Shown here in pieces: positions 1 to 9,358 of a DNA stretch of 64,000 nt. The notes beneath the pieces were generated by a model. That model saw nothing but the letters and a program-made list of their open reading frames with translations, ran no database searches and was not told where the DNA came from. The stretch is from Nodularia sphaerocarpa UHCC 0038 (GTDB taxonomy: Bacteria; Cyanobacteriota; Cyanobacteriia; Cyanobacteriales; Nostocaceae), in the NCBI RefSeq assembly GCF_022376295.1, contig NZ_CP060140.1:124001-188000 (forward strand). Reading direction: 5' to 3'. A program made the translations under genes and the position numbers. Each line of letters starts with the position of its first letter. Positions within the stretch are counted from its first letter, which is position 1.

Positions 1-1
1 G

Positions 2-43
2 CAGACGGAAATTCGTGGAACACCCGTAAAAGAAGGTGATTGA
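2..43 (+). CDS. Possible 3' end of an upstream gene (13 codons)
   Basis: One frame stays open from the window edge to a TGA at 41-43 and reads QTEIRGTPVKEGD. The composition is protein-like, but 13 codons cannot identify a family. It is listed only as a possible tail of a gene starting outside the window. The other two plus frames could equally be non-coding. Confidence 0.2.
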   Translation, partial: QTEIRGTPVKEGD

Positions 44-327
44 CCAAACACAGGGGAGTTGATTGACCAATTTCTGTGCGATCGCATTTGACTGGCTGGT
101 ATTGCTCCTGTGGACTCAGTGTCTGAACAATGGCTGCAAACCTAGGTTAATCCATCATTATTTGTTTATTACTACCACTGTTGGTACTTCTGTCTAGTGT
201 AAGGTATAAATTTATTTTCTAAGTTATTATACTGAATTTTTACGAATAAGTGTTATTCCGAAGACCATGAGTTAGTTGTTACACGGTTGGCATATTTATT
301 TGTTCAAAGTAACTTTAAGTTGCAGTA
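44..327. other. Intergenic region, no gene seen
   Basis: AT-rich stretch between the window edge and the beta-helix gene. It holds a short direct repeat (GATTGACCAA at 39-48 and again at 62-71) and one HIP1-like GCGATCGC. No ORF, RNA gene or convincing promoter was recognised. Confidence 0.5.
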
Positions 328-1737
328 TTGATAAAAAGTGATCTCCTCGTGGTAATTAAAAGTTTCAGTTTCAGGGCATCTCTACTACTTCCCTTGGTAT
401 TAACTAGTTTAAGTAACTTCCAACCAAGGTCTGTATTAAGAGATATTGCATCATTATTTAACTTTCAACCAATAACACCCAGCCTGACATGGACGACTAC
501 TCCGATAACACCTACAACATATTATGTAAGTGGTGACGGTAGCGATACCAATACTGGACTTTCTACTTCATCTCCCTTCAGGACAATTCAACAAGCAGCA
601 AATCTGACTAAACCTGGGGACAAGGTCTTGATTATGAACGGAGTTTTCACAAATTCCGACCCCTGGGGGCAGGTAATATTAATTACTAGGTCAGGGTCTT
701 CAAATGCTTGGATTAAGTTTGAAGCATATCCTGGACATTCACCGAAACTAAAACACAATGGATGGAATGGAATTCTGATTAAAGATGGAGCATCCTATAT
801 TGAGATCAACGGGCTGGAAATAGAAGGGAACAATGCTAATGTAACTCTTGAGTATGCCATGAGTCAGAAGGCTAACGGACAAAATCCATTAACCAATGGC
901 AACTGTGTGACTATTGATGGCCGAAACAATGGTAATTCTCATCACATCCGTATTCTTAATAACAAAGTCCATAGTTGCGGTGGTGGTGGCATTGGCGTGA
1001 TTCAAGCGGACTATGTAACAGTAGATGGTAATGAGGTTTTTAATAATGCTTGGTACTCTGTGTATGCTAATAGTGGCATTTCATTTTATCAAAGTTGGAA
1101 TTATGATAGAAATACTGGTTACAAAATGTTGGTGACGAATAATAAGGTTTACAATAATCGGCAGTATATTCCCTGGATTGTGACTGGGACTATCACTGAT
1201 GGTAATGGCATTATTATCGATGATTCCAGGAATACACAGAATCGCTCGACTCTAGGTGTATATAGAGGAAGAACTTTTGTTGCTAACAATGTCTCATTTA
1301 ATAATGGTGGTTCAGGCATACATACGTTATTAAGTGATCGTGTTGATATTATTAACAACACTACTTATTTAAATAACCAAAGTCCCGAAATTAAGGATGG
1401 GCAAATATTTGCTAATCAGTCATCTGATGTTAAAATTTGGAACAATATTTTATATGCTTACCCTGGCAAAAATGTAACTACGAATTTTAACAATAATAAT
1501 GTCAGTTATAACCACAATATATACGCTAACAGTTCGTTGATAGCTGTTGTTGGTGCCCAGGATATTATTGCCGATCCACAGTTTATAAATTCCTCAATTG
1601 CTGACTTCAGACTAAAACCAACGAGTCCAGCGATCAACAGTGGTTTCTCTTGGATTAATTTGAAAAATGATATCTTAGGCAATCGTCGTCCCTCTGGCAA
1701 TGGATACGATAGAGGCGCATACGAATATCAGTTCTAG
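328..1737 (+). CDS. Secreted right-handed parallel beta-helix repeat protein
   Basis: The N-terminus has a hydrophobic segment (SLLLPLVLTSL) that looks like a signal peptide or anchor. It is followed by a YYVSGDGSDTNTGLSTSSPF segment typical of the start of DUF1565/pectate-lyase-like beta-helix proteins. The rest is Asn/Gly-rich with repeated short strands of the type IRILNNKVH, VTVDGNEVFNN and VDIINNTTYLNN, one per helical coil, which is the PbH1 pattern. Such proteins usually bind or cleave extracellular polysaccharide; no catalytic residues can be assigned here, so the substrate is unknown. The frame opens at TTG 328, and a GTG at 349 would give a better-shaped signal peptide. The family is clear, the activity is not. 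Confidence 0.75.
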   Translation: MIKSDLLVVIKSFSFRASLLLPLVLTSLSNFQPRSVLRDIASLFNFQPITPSLTWTTTPITPTTYYVSGDGSDTNTGLSTSSPFRTIQQAANLTKPGDKVLIMNGVFTNSDPWGQVILITRSGSSNAWIKFEAYPGHSPKLKHNGWNGILIKDGASYIEINGLEIEGNNANVTLEYAMSQKANGQNPLTNGNCVTIDGRNNGNSHHIRILNNKVHSCGGGGIGVIQADYVTVDGNEVFNNAWYSVYANSGISFYQSWNYDRNTGYKMLVTNNKVYNNRQYIPWIVTGTITDGNGIIIDDSRNTQNRSTLGVYRGRTFVANNVSFNNGGSGIHTLLSDRVDIINNTTYLNNQSPEIKDGQIFANQSSDVKIWNNILYAYPGKNVTTNFNNNNVSYNHNIYANSSLIAVVGAQDIIADPQFINSSIADFRLKPTSPAINSGFSWINLKNDILGNRRPSGNGYDRGAYEYQF

Positions 1738-1752
1738 TTAAAGAGATAGCCT

Positions 1753-1934
1753 AGGGTTGTGTACCAAAACCCTGAGAAGCAAACCAAATATTGGGTAAAG
1801 TTGGGTTATGCCTTCGGCAAACTACGTTAACGTGTCCTTGCTCCGCAACGCTGACGCGAACAATCCAACCTACATTTCATTTACGTCTAATTTTGGGTTT
1901 TAAAACAGTCCCTAGGGTTTTGGTACACAACCCT
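1753..1934. repeat. MITE-like element with perfect 21-bp terminal inverted repeats
   Basis: Arms at 1753-1773 and 1914-1934 are perfect reverse complements (AGGGTTGTGTACC.../...GGTACACAACCCT). They enclose 140 bp that include a common cyanobacterial short repeat (GCCTTCGGCAAACTACG). There is no ORF inside. The size and ends suggest a non-autonomous mobile element lying between two convergent genes; it could also fold as a long hairpin in either transcript. Confidence 0.6.
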
Positions 1935-2081
1935 GATCTATAAATAATAAAACATAAAAAACTTGAGGCAAGTCATCCAAACTCTAACAATCATATCTAA
2001 AAGCGTAATGCAGATAAAATTAGGAAATTTTGAGGTTTTGAGAACAAGATTACCTAATTTTATGTGTTTACTTGTAGCAGC

Positions 2082-3359
2082 TTAGTCGCTAGTTCCCATT
2101 GCGTTACCTGCTAAATATGAAGTAGTCCAAGCACTTTGGAAGTTAAAACCACCGGTAATGCCATCAATATCTAAAATTTCTCCGGCAAAGTAAAGACCAG
2201 GAATTAATTTACTTTCCATTGTCTTAAAGTTGATTTCTTTGAGGTTGACACCGCCACAGGTGACAAATTCCTCTTTAAAAACGCCCTTTCCTTGGATTAA
2301 ATATTCTCCCTGTGTCAGTTCTTGCACTAGCTGATTTAATTTGGTTTTGGATATTTCTGCCCAACGGTCTTCTGTGGTAATACCTGCACGGTCTACAATA
2401 TATTGCCAGAGACGATGGGGTAGGTCAACGCCACGATGTAAGGCGATCGCCTTTTGTCCCCATTGTGACTTCACAGCTACGATTTTTTCCCGCACTTGTT
2501 CTTGGTTGAAATCAGGTAGCCAATTGACTAATAATGTGGCTTGATAGCGGTTTTCGTGGAGAAATCTCGCACCCCAAGCCGAAAGTTTGAGGACAGCCGG
2601 TCCACTCATCCCCCAGTGGGTAATTAACAATGGACCTGTTTGTTCTAGTAGAGGTTTTCCTGTACCAGCTAACCGTAATTGCACAGGGTTCATACTCACG
2701 CCAGCCAATGACCTGAGTTTGGGGTCAGGAATATTAAAGGTAAATAGTGAGGGGACAGGGGGTTCAATGTGATGACCAAATTCCCTGGCGATTTTATAAC
2801 CTACAGGGTTGCTTCCTGTTGCTAATAGTAGGCGATCGCACTTTTTCGTTTCTCCCGATTTCAACAGAATTTCAAATCCTGCTTCTGGGCTAACTTTTTT
2901 GACAGCAACTACTGGTGTCCCTAGGCGTAATTCTACCCCAAATTTGGCTGTAGCTTTAATTAGACATTCCACAATGGTTTCGGAATTATCTGTAATGGGA
3001 AACATTCGCCCATCGGCTTCTGTTTTCAGATGTACACCTTGTTCTGTAAACCAATCTACGGTATCTTGAGCTTGAAAGCGGCTAAAAGCACCCCGCAAAG
3101 CTTTTCCACCTCTGGGGTAATTTTGGACTAATCGGGCTGGTTCAAAGCAAGCATGAGTGACATTACAGCGTCCTCCACCGGAAATGAGGACTTTCGCCAG
3201 TGGTTGACGACTAGCTTCGATTAACGTGACTTGGGCGTGAGGATTAACTTTAGCACAAGCGATCGCGCCGAAAAATCCGGCCGCCCCACCCCCAATAACT
3301 ACAATGTTTAAGGACAGCAGTTTATTATTCAAGTACAAAAACGTCTCTATATATAGCAC
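2082..3359 (-). CDS. HI0933/YhiN-family NAD(P)/FAD-dependent oxidoreductase
   Basis: A dinucleotide-binding motif near the N-terminus (VVIGGGAAGFFGAI) starts an FAD-binding Rossmann fold. Family-typical segments follow: KVLISGGGRCNVTH, GRMFPITD, LLLATGSNPVGYKIAREFGH and, close to the C-terminus, GLYFAGEILDIDGITGGFN. Length is normal for the BaiN/HI0933 flavoproteins (about 400 residues). Known relatives include enzymes annotated as aminoacetone oxidases and flavin-dependent reductases, but the physiological substrate is mostly unknown. The first 15 or so residues are not part of the fold, so the true start may lie a little downstream. A rubredoxin gene begins upstream on the same strand, a plausible but unproven electron-transfer pairing. 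Confidence 0.85.
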   Translation of the reverse strand: MLYIETFLYLNNKLLSLNIVVIGGGAAGFFGAIACAKVNPHAQVTLIEASRQPLAKVLISGGGRCNVTHACFEPARLVQNYPRGGKALRGAFSRFQAQDTVDWFTEQGVHLKTEADGRMFPITDNSETIVECLIKATAKFGVELRLGTPVVAVKKVSPEAGFEILLKSGETKKCDRLLLATGSNPVGYKIAREFGHHIEPPVPSLFTFNIPDPKLRSLAGVSMNPVQLRLAGTGKPLLEQTGPLLITHWGMSGPAVLKLSAWGARFLHENRYQATLLVNWLPDFNQEQVREKIVAVKSQWGQKAIALHRGVDLPHRLWQYIVDRAGITTEDRWAEISKTKLNQLVQELTQGEYLIQGKGVFKEEFVTCGGVNLKEINFKTMESKLIPGLYFAGEILDIDGITGGFNFQSAWTTSYLAGNAMGTSD

Positions 3360-3383
3360 CTATTACTAGGCTAGCCCTTATTT

Positions 3384-3548
3384 TCACAGTTCTAGCGGTT
3401 CAAATAAATCTTTTGTCGCGCCGCAAACTGGACACACCCAATCCTCTGGAATATCTTCAAAGGGTGTTCCTGGGGCTATACCGCTATCAGGATCGCCAAT
3501 TTCGGGGTCATATTCGTAGCCGCAAACAGTACATAAATACTTTTCCAT
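3384..3548 (-). CDS. Rubredoxin (54 aa)
   Basis: Translating the minus strand from ATG at 3548 gives a 54-residue protein beginning MEKYLCTVCGYEYDPEIGD and ending with CPVCGATKDLFEPLEL. The two CxxCG knuckles are the four Fe-ligating cysteines of rubredoxin, and the spacing and length match the soluble one-iron protein. It carries single electrons in the cytoplasm. It has no C-terminal membrane anchor, unlike the PSI-assembly rubredoxin RubA. It lies between a small membrane protein gene and the HI0933-type flavoprotein gene on the same strand. Confidence 0.9.
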   Translation of the reverse strand: MEKYLCTVCGYEYDPEIGDPDSGIAPGTPFEDIPEDWVCPVCGATKDLFEPLEL

Positions 3549-3583
3549 AGTTTTTTATTATCTCTTTCAGCAGTATACTGAGA

Positions 3584-3778
3584 CTAAAAGCGCCACCAGG
3601 TTCTCTGTACATAGCTAATAATTCCGATGGCGATCGCCCCTAGCAACAATAGTCCAATCACGCCACCAGGAATAAAGGTCAAAATGCCAAAACCTCTAAG
3701 TACCCATACGGCTAGTCCAATACCAAGAAGAACGCCAAAAATTTGGGTTAATGTCCGATTCAAAGAAGATTGACTCAC
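3584..3778 (-). CDS. Small two-helix membrane protein (64 aa)
   Basis: Contains two hydrophobic segments, roughly residues 13-33 (IFGVLLGIGLAVWVLRGFGIL) and 36-56, with a basic C-terminus (QRTWWRF). It begins MSQSSLNR and sits just upstream of the rubredoxin gene on the same strand with a 35-bp gap, so they are probably co-transcribed. I do not recognise a named family. Small conserved membrane proteins of this type are common in cyanobacteria. Confidence 0.6.
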   Translation of the reverse strand: MSQSSLNRTLTQIFGVLLGIGLAVWVLRGFGILTFIPGGVIGLLLLGAIAIGIISYVQRTWWRF

Positions 3779-4057
3779 TTAATTTCTCTCTCAAATCAAG
3801 ATTACTATTCTAGCTGTTGCAAATGCGATTTTCATCCAGAAGTAGTGCTATTTTAAAGTAAACTAACTTATAGTTTTAATAAAAAGTGATAACAAATACA
3901 GTTTTTACAGTATAATCTCGGAATATTTTCCTGAAAACGATTGGTTTGGGGAGTATAAAACTAGAAGTAGAATTTACTTGGTTGGAATCGATCCTATCTC
4001 ATGGTTCGCAGTTTCAGCCCTGACAGGTGGAGAAGTTGAGGAGTAACTAAAATTAAT

Positions 4058-4615
4058 ATGTCTGCGTCTCATATCTCAGACTCGATTATTAAAGGTTTGA
4101 AAATGCCTTGGAGTCACGACTCGGAATCGTCGCTGATGCAGGGTGAAATTTTGGTGCAAACGCAATCGCATACAGCTTGGGGTGGATCTGTTACCGCCTG
4201 TATGTATTTACCTCTATTGCGATCGCAAGTATGGCAGCAATTAACTGATTACCCTCGTTGGGTACAATATTTTCCTGATGTCACAAAAAGCGAGGTTTTA
4301 TCCCCAGGTGAAGTCAAACGACTGTATCAAGTAGCACAAAAAAGCTTTTTATTTTTTACGGCTCAAGTCGAAATCTATCTTTATGTCGTAGAATTACTAG
4401 GGCAACAAATTCAATTTCGGATGCAAAAAGGGACTTTTCTGGATTTTACAGCCATTTTAGATTTAAAAGATTTTGGCAATGGTACATTATTGGCATATCA
4501 AGTCCAAGCTACGCCTAATATCCCCATCCCTTCAATTTTCATTCAACAAGCTATGAATTTGGAATTGCCTGCAAATATGCGTAAAATGCGACAAGTTTTA
4601 TGTAAGGTTCAATAA
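4058..4615 (+). CDS. SRPBCC / polyketide-cyclase-like lipid-binding protein
   Basis: The central part (LRSQVWQQLTDYPRWVQYFPDVTKSEVL) matches the typical opening of START-like (SRPBCC) domains, where a helix precedes W..L.DY..W..F.P. Alternating beta strands and a C-terminal helix (PSIFIQQAMNLELPANMRKMRQVL) follow. These domains form a hydrophobic cavity for lipids or aromatic ligands. The ligand here is unknown. The gene ends 5 bp before the DUF924 gene and is very likely in an operon with it. Confidence 0.7.
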   Translation: MSASHISDSIIKGLKMPWSHDSESSLMQGEILVQTQSHTAWGGSVTACMYLPLLRSQVWQQLTDYPRWVQYFPDVTKSEVLSPGEVKRLYQVAQKSFLFFTAQVEIYLYVVELLGQQIQFRMQKGTFLDFTAILDLKDFGNGTLLAYQVQATPNIPIPSIFIQQAMNLELPANMRKMRQVLCKVQ

Positions 4616-4620
4616 AGGCA

Positions 4621-5196
4621 ATGTCACAGGCAAAAACAATTTTGGATTTTTGGTTTGGTCATCCAGATGCACCTGATTATGGTAAACCCAAGGCTGATTG
4701 GTTTGGCGAAAACGCGGAATTTGATCAGGAAATCCGCAATCAGTTCTTCTCAGATTACCAAAAAGCAGCAGGAGGATATTTAGACGACTGGATTGATTCA
4801 GCCGAAACCTGTTTAGCACTGATTCTACTATTCGATCAGTTTCCCCGAAATATGTTTCGGGGTACGCCTGAAGCTTTTGCAACTGATTGGGAAGCACTTT
4901 CAGCCGCCCAACACGCAGTTGTACAAGGCTATGACTGCCAATTTTTGCCTGTGCAACGCTGGTTTATTTATTTACCTTTTGAACACAGTGAAAACCTCAC
5001 CCATCAGCGTCAGTGTGTGAAGCTATTTCAGCAACTGAGTCATGATCCTGATAGTGCGAAAGCTATTGAACACTCATTTATTCATCAAGAAATAATTGCG
5101 CGTTTTGGGCGTTTTCCTCATCGCAATAGCATTTTAGGACGGAATTCCACGGCATCGGAAAAGGCATTTTTACAGCAGCCAAGTTCATGGTTTTAG
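4621..5196 (+). CDS. DUF924 family protein
   Basis: The opening ILDFWFGHPD, the ADWFGENAEFD segment and the LILLFDQFPRNMFRGTPEAFATD block are hallmark stretches of DUF924. HQEIIARFGRFPHRNSILGR closes the domain. The length of 191 residues fits the family, an all-helical TPR-like fold of unknown function. It starts 5 bp after the SRPBCC gene, so translation may be coupled. Confidence 0.85.
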   Translation: MSQAKTILDFWFGHPDAPDYGKPKADWFGENAEFDQEIRNQFFSDYQKAAGGYLDDWIDSAETCLALILLFDQFPRNMFRGTPEAFATDWEALSAAQHAVVQGYDCQFLPVQRWFIYLPFEHSENLTHQRQCVKLFQQLSHDPDSAKAIEHSFIHQEIIARFGRFPHRNSILGRNSTASEKAFLQQPSSWF

Positions 5197-5260
5197 GCTA
5201 GTACCACAATTTACCACCCCACCCCCAGCCCCACCCATATCAAAGGTTTATCCTTTTCTT

Positions 5261-5277
5261 CCCCCCGTTGCGGGGGG
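5261..5277. terminator. GC-rich hairpin between convergent genes
   Basis: CCCCCCG-TTG-CGGGGGG forms a perfect 7-bp stem with a 3-nt loop, between the stop codons of the plus-strand DUF924 gene and minus-strand clpB. It lacks a long T-tract, so it is only a candidate bidirectional terminator. It may instead belong to the C-rich repeat sequence around it. Confidence 0.35.
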
Positions 5278-5320
5278 ATTTCGGGGGGTGCGAGGAGGGG
5301 AGATCAGAAATAAAACAGTG

Positions 5321-7939
5321 TTAGGTAGTAAATACTTCCACAGGTAAGCGACTGAAGGAAAGGCGCTCATTCTGCACATCGACAAAAATGGTGTCGCCGT
5401 CGTTGAAGTCACCGCGCAAGATAGATTTGGCAATTTGAGTTTCTAATTCTCTCTGAATGGCTCGTTTGAGTGGACGCGCTCCATATACAGGGTCATACCC
5501 TACTTCGGCTAAAAAGTCAAGGGCAGAATCTGAGATTTTTAAAGACATCTTGCGATCGCTCAATCTTCCTCTTAATCTCTCTACTTGTAACAGCACAATT
5601 TGCCGTAGTTCCTTTTTATCCAAACCGTGGAAGATAATAATTTCATCAATCCGGTTCAGGAACTCTGGACGGAAGCTATTTCGCATTGATTCCATCACCC
5701 GGCGGCGCATTTCGTCATAATGTTCGGCTTCACCGGCAACATCGAGAATATACTGAGAACCGATGTTACTTGTCATGATAATAATTGCGTTTTTGAAGTC
5801 CACTGTCCGACCTTGGGAATCAGTGACACGACCATCATCGAGAATTTGCAGTAAGATATTGAAAACGTCAGCGTGTGCTTTTTCGATTTCGTCGAAGAGA
5901 ATCACCGCATAAGGACGACGACGAATTACTTCAGTTAATTGACCACCTTCTTCATAACCGACATATCCTGGAGGCGCACCAATTAACCGGGAAACCGCGT
6001 GTTTTTCCATATACTCAGACATATCAATCCGCACTAAAGATTCTTCAGTGTCGAACATATATGCCGCCAGGGCTTTGGCTAATTCGGTTTTACCTACACC
6101 TGTGGGACCGAGGAAAATAAAGCTGGCTATGGGACGATTTGGATCAGCCAGTCCCGCACGCGATCGCTGAATTGCATCGGCTACAGCTGTCACAGCTTCG
6201 GCTTGTCCAATAACTCGGTTATGCAGTTCATCTTCTAAATGCAGCAGTTTTTCCTTCTCAGATTCTACCAACTTGCTGATGGGGATTCTCGTCCACTTAG
6301 AAATAATTTCCGCAATGTCAGCTTCTGTAACTTCCTCCCGCAATAGAGATTTGCCAGTTCCTTGAACATTGGCTAATTCGCCTTCTGCGGTTTCTAATTG
6401 ACGGTGTAAATTAGTTAACTTGCCATATTTCAACTCAGCAGCGCGATTCAGGTCATAATTTCTTTCTGCTTGCTGAACTTCTAAGCTAACTCGGTCAATT
6501 TCTTCTTTAATTGACTGAATTTTATTGATAATATCTTTTTCCGACTGCCATTGAGCTGTCAGGGTTCTTTGTTCTTCTTTGAGATCCGCAAGTTCTTTTT
6601 CAATTCTTTCTAAACGTTCTCTGGAAGCTGCATCTGTCTCTTTTTGCAAAGACAGCTTTTCCATTTCCAATTGCAAAATCTTGCGGTCGATTTCGTCTAA
6701 TTCCTCTGGTTTAGAGGTAATTTCCATTTTCAATCGGGCTGCGGCTTCGTCTACCAAGTCAATGGCTTTATCTGGGAGGAAGCGATCGCTAATATACCGA
6801 CTAGATAATGTAGCAGCTGCAACTAAAGAACTATCAGAAATTCTCACCCCGTGGTGAACTTCATAGCGTTCTTTCAAACCGCGTAAAATCGAAATTGTAT
6901 CTGTGACACTAGGCTGATCTACATAAACCTGCTGAAAGCGTCTTTCTAGAGCCGCATCTTTTTCGATATACTTGCGATATTCATCTAAAGTTGTCGCTCC
7001 AATACAACGCAATTCACCCCGTGCTAACATCGGTTTTAACAAATTACCGGCATCCATCGCCCCTTGAGTCGCCCCAGCACCGACCACAGTATGAATTTCA
7101 TCAATAAATAAAACTATATTACCGCCGGATTCCGTAACTTCTTTTAATACTGCTTTCAGGCGTTCTTCAAATTCGCCCCGGAATTTCGCCCCGGCGATTA
7201 AAGCCCCCATATCTAAAGAGATCAGCTTGCGGTCTTTGAGGGACTGGGGGACATCACCCGCAATAATGCGTTGTGCTAGACCTTCGGCGATCGCAGTTTT
7301 ACCCACACCCGGTTCACCAATTAGCACCGGGTTATTCTTAGTCCGCCGGGAGAGAATCTGCACAGTGCGGCGAATTTCATCATCCCGCCCAATCACTGGA
7401 TCAAGTTGACCTTTCCGTGCGGCTTCTGTGAGGTCGCGTCCATATTTTTCCAGTGCTTCATATTTGCCTTCTGGATTTTGGTCGGTCACTTTTTGACTCC
7501 CACGAATTTGTTTAATGATTTTCTTGAGCTTGCTTTCGTCTAAACCGAATTCTTGAAATAAACTTTTACCAAAGCGGTCATCTTTGGCATAACCCAGCAA
7601 TAAATGCTCGATGGAGATATATTCGTCTTTGAAATCCTGACGATAGACATCGGCTCTATCTAATAGTGTATCTAAACTTCGTCCCAAAAATACAGATGTG
7701 CTGCTACCAGATACTTTTGGCTGACGTTGGAAGAATTGTTCAGTGCGATCGCGGATTTTTTGCAAATCAACACCTGCCTTGGTTAAAATGCTGCTGGCTA
7801 GACCTTCTTGTTCCAGCAGCGCTTTTATCAGGTGTTCACTTTCGATTTGCTGTTGCTGATATTGTTTAGCAATGTCTGGGGTATGAGCGATCGCTTCCCA
7901 GGCTTTTTCGGTAAATTGATTAGGATTAGTGGGTTGCAT
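5321..7939 (-). CDS. clpB: ClpB disaggregase (Hsp100 AAA+ ATPase)
   Basis: This is a full-length ClpB. It has an N-terminal Clp_N repeat domain (FTEKAWEAIAHTPDIAKQ), a first AAA+ module with Walker A GEPGVGKTAIAEG and Walker B VLFIDEIHT, and a long coiled-coil M-domain (EELDEIDRKILQLEMEKLSLQ onward). The second AAA+ module has Walker A GPTGVGKTELAKAL and Walker B ILFDEIEKAH. With DnaK (also encoded in this window) it extracts polypeptides from aggregates after heat stress. The frame is open to 7963, but the family start MQPTNPNQFTEKAW corresponds to ATG at 7939, giving 872 residues, the usual ClpB length. There is no sign of damage. Confidence 0.97.
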   Translation of the reverse strand: MQPTNPNQFTEKAWEAIAHTPDIAKQYQQQQIESEHLIKALLEQEGLASSILTKAGVDLQKIRDRTEQFFQRQPKVSGSSTSVFLGRSLDTLLDRADVYRQDFKDEYISIEHLLLGYAKDDRFGKSLFQEFGLDESKLKKIIKQIRGSQKVTDQNPEGKYEALEKYGRDLTEAARKGQLDPVIGRDDEIRRTVQILSRRTKNNPVLIGEPGVGKTAIAEGLAQRIIAGDVPQSLKDRKLISLDMGALIAGAKFRGEFEERLKAVLKEVTESGGNIVLFIDEIHTVVGAGATQGAMDAGNLLKPMLARGELRCIGATTLDEYRKYIEKDAALERRFQQVYVDQPSVTDTISILRGLKERYEVHHGVRISDSSLVAAATLSSRYISDRFLPDKAIDLVDEAAARLKMEITSKPEELDEIDRKILQLEMEKLSLQKETDAASRERLERIEKELADLKEEQRTLTAQWQSEKDIINKIQSIKEEIDRVSLEVQQAERNYDLNRAAELKYGKLTNLHRQLETAEGELANVQGTGKSLLREEVTEADIAEIISKWTRIPISKLVESEKEKLLHLEDELHNRVIGQAEAVTAVADAIQRSRAGLADPNRPIASFIFLGPTGVGKTELAKALAAYMFDTEESLVRIDMSEYMEKHAVSRLIGAPPGYVGYEEGGQLTEVIRRRPYAVILFDEIEKAHADVFNILLQILDDGRVTDSQGRTVDFKNAIIIMTSNIGSQYILDVAGEAEHYDEMRRRVMESMRNSFRPEFLNRIDEIIIFHGLDKKELRQIVLLQVERLRGRLSDRKMSLKISDSALDFLAEVGYDPVYGARPLKRAIQRELETQIAKSILRGDFNDGDTIFVDVQNERLSFSRLPVEVFTT

Positions 7940-7963
7940 AGGCTTTTCGATAAACCACTCCAA

Positions 7964-8425
7964 ATATGAGGCGCACAGAGAACAAGAGCCAGTTTTGTTT
8001 ATATATGGTTATTGTAGGAACACAGACAGAAATACCAGGATCGGTCTTCACGTCTTCATAGAGTAGTATTATCGCCCGTTTTTGTTGAGAGTAGGAAGGG
8101 AGCATCCCAAATGTGCCAGTTCAATTTATTTATGGGATTTTGCCTTACAGAAGAATGGAAAAACGAACCGCCAAGACGCATTCGCGTAGCGTCTCCCCTT
8201 CTCCCAAAGGGAGAGGCTAGCGCCAAGGGAGAAGAACGCCAAGTTTAGAGGGTTTAACAGCTTTTTTACCGACTTCGACAAACTCAGTCACCACTCAAAC
8301 CCTCTTAACTCCGTGTCCTCTGTGCCTCTGTGGTTCGTTTATTCTTTATTCCTTGGAAGTCCCTGACTTTATATTTAATGCCGTAGTAGGGAGAGATAGG
8401 CTGACAAACCCACCTCCCCAAAGCA
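7964..8425. other. clpB upstream region with dispersed cyanobacterial repeats
   Basis: No ORF is recognised. From about 8150 the sequence is a patchwork of repeats seen elsewhere in the window: CTCTGTGCCTCTGTGGTTCG near 8320-8338, and TTGGAAGTCCC at 8353-8363, the same 11 bp that forms one end of the MITE at 27088-27259. The region directly upstream of clpB presumably holds its promoter, but no CIRCE element was seen. Confidence 0.5.
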
Positions 8426-8584
8426 TTATTTCTTGGCAATTATCCACACCGCGTGAATTATTCCGGGGATATAACCCAACAAAGTCAACAGGATATTAAT
8501 CCAAAAATCTATACCAAAACCTACCTGTAAGAATACTCCCAGAGGCGGCAAGAAAACAGCACACAAAATCCGAACTAAATCCAT
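8426..8584 (-). CDS. YqaE/Pmp3 family membrane proteolipid (52 aa)
   Basis: ATG at 8584 opens a 52-residue protein beginning MDLVRILCAVFLPPLGVFLQ and ending with HAVWIIAKK. Two hydrophobic helices separated by a short polar turn, with the LPPLGVFL motif, define the Pmp3/YqaE/stress-induced hydrophobic peptide family. Members sit in the plasma membrane and affect membrane potential or salt tolerance. The gene stands alone here. A GAGG-type ribosome-binding sequence lies just upstream (read on the minus strand). Confidence 0.88.
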   Translation of the reverse strand: MDLVRILCAVFLPPLGVFLQVGFGIDFWINILLTLLGYIPGIIHAVWIIAKK

Positions 8585-8781
8585 TTCAACCTCCTATCAA
8601 ACTCCAAAAAATCTACCTTTTAATTTATTACATCACCACGAGCAGACAGCATTCCTAAATTATTCGGAAAAACTTTCCCTTCTTGCTCTTGGCGCTTTTG
8701 GCATCTGGGCGGTTCGTAATTCTCACAATAACATCAGCTTTTTGAATTAATAGCACCTTCCAGTGTGGTAAACCGTACCCA

Positions 8782-9123
8782 TCAGCCCCCGCTAATTTTG
8801 GCTTTGTAACCTAACTTAGTCAAAATATCCAGAATTTTCTGTTTATGCTCGCCCTGAATTTCAATTTCATTATCTTTCACAGTCCCACCAGAACCGCATT
8901 GACTTTTCAACTGTTTAACTAAATCTGCCAAAGTTTCTGGCTTAGTCTGGAAACCGCTAATCACAGTCACAGTTTTACCCTTGCGTCCTTTGCGGGAAGC
9001 CTCCACCTTCAGGTTTTGTTGCTGCGGAGGTAATTCCGGAACCCCTCTTTGGGTAGCCGCAGAGTTATCATTACCAAATTCACGGTAAACAAAGCGTTTG
9101 TTAGAAGATTTATCAGAAGACAT
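8782..9123 (-). CDS. SUI1/YciH-family translation factor
   Basis: The C-terminal half (KTVTVISGFQTKPETLADLVKQ, then QCGSGGTVKDNEIEIQGEHK and ILDILTKLGYKAKISGG) is the eIF1/SUI1 fold as found in bacterial YciH proteins. The N-terminus is Ser/Lys-rich and probably disordered. Bacterial YciH binds the 30S subunit and tunes initiation under stress. The length of 113 residues is normal. Confidence 0.9.
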   Translation of the reverse strand: MSSDKSSNKRFVYREFGNDNSAATQRGVPELPPQQQNLKVEASRKGRKGKTVTVISGFQTKPETLADLVKQLKSQCGSGGTVKDNEIEIQGEHKQKILDILTKLGYKAKISGG

Positions 9124-9358
9124 AAAAAGTTTGATTAAGAAAATATTGCAGTTTTAGCACCAGGCGACTGGAAGTCACGGAACCATCCAGGCGAAACCCG
9201 CACTTCGACAAGCTCAGTGACCACCTACGCGGGTTGAAAATATTGATTTTCTGTTAGTCCGCGCAGGCGGACTTCGTTTGTATAGCCGCGATTTCTAATC
9301 GCCAGGGCTGAGTATGCTTTTATAATAATGACATCCATCCTGTCATCAAAAATTTTCC

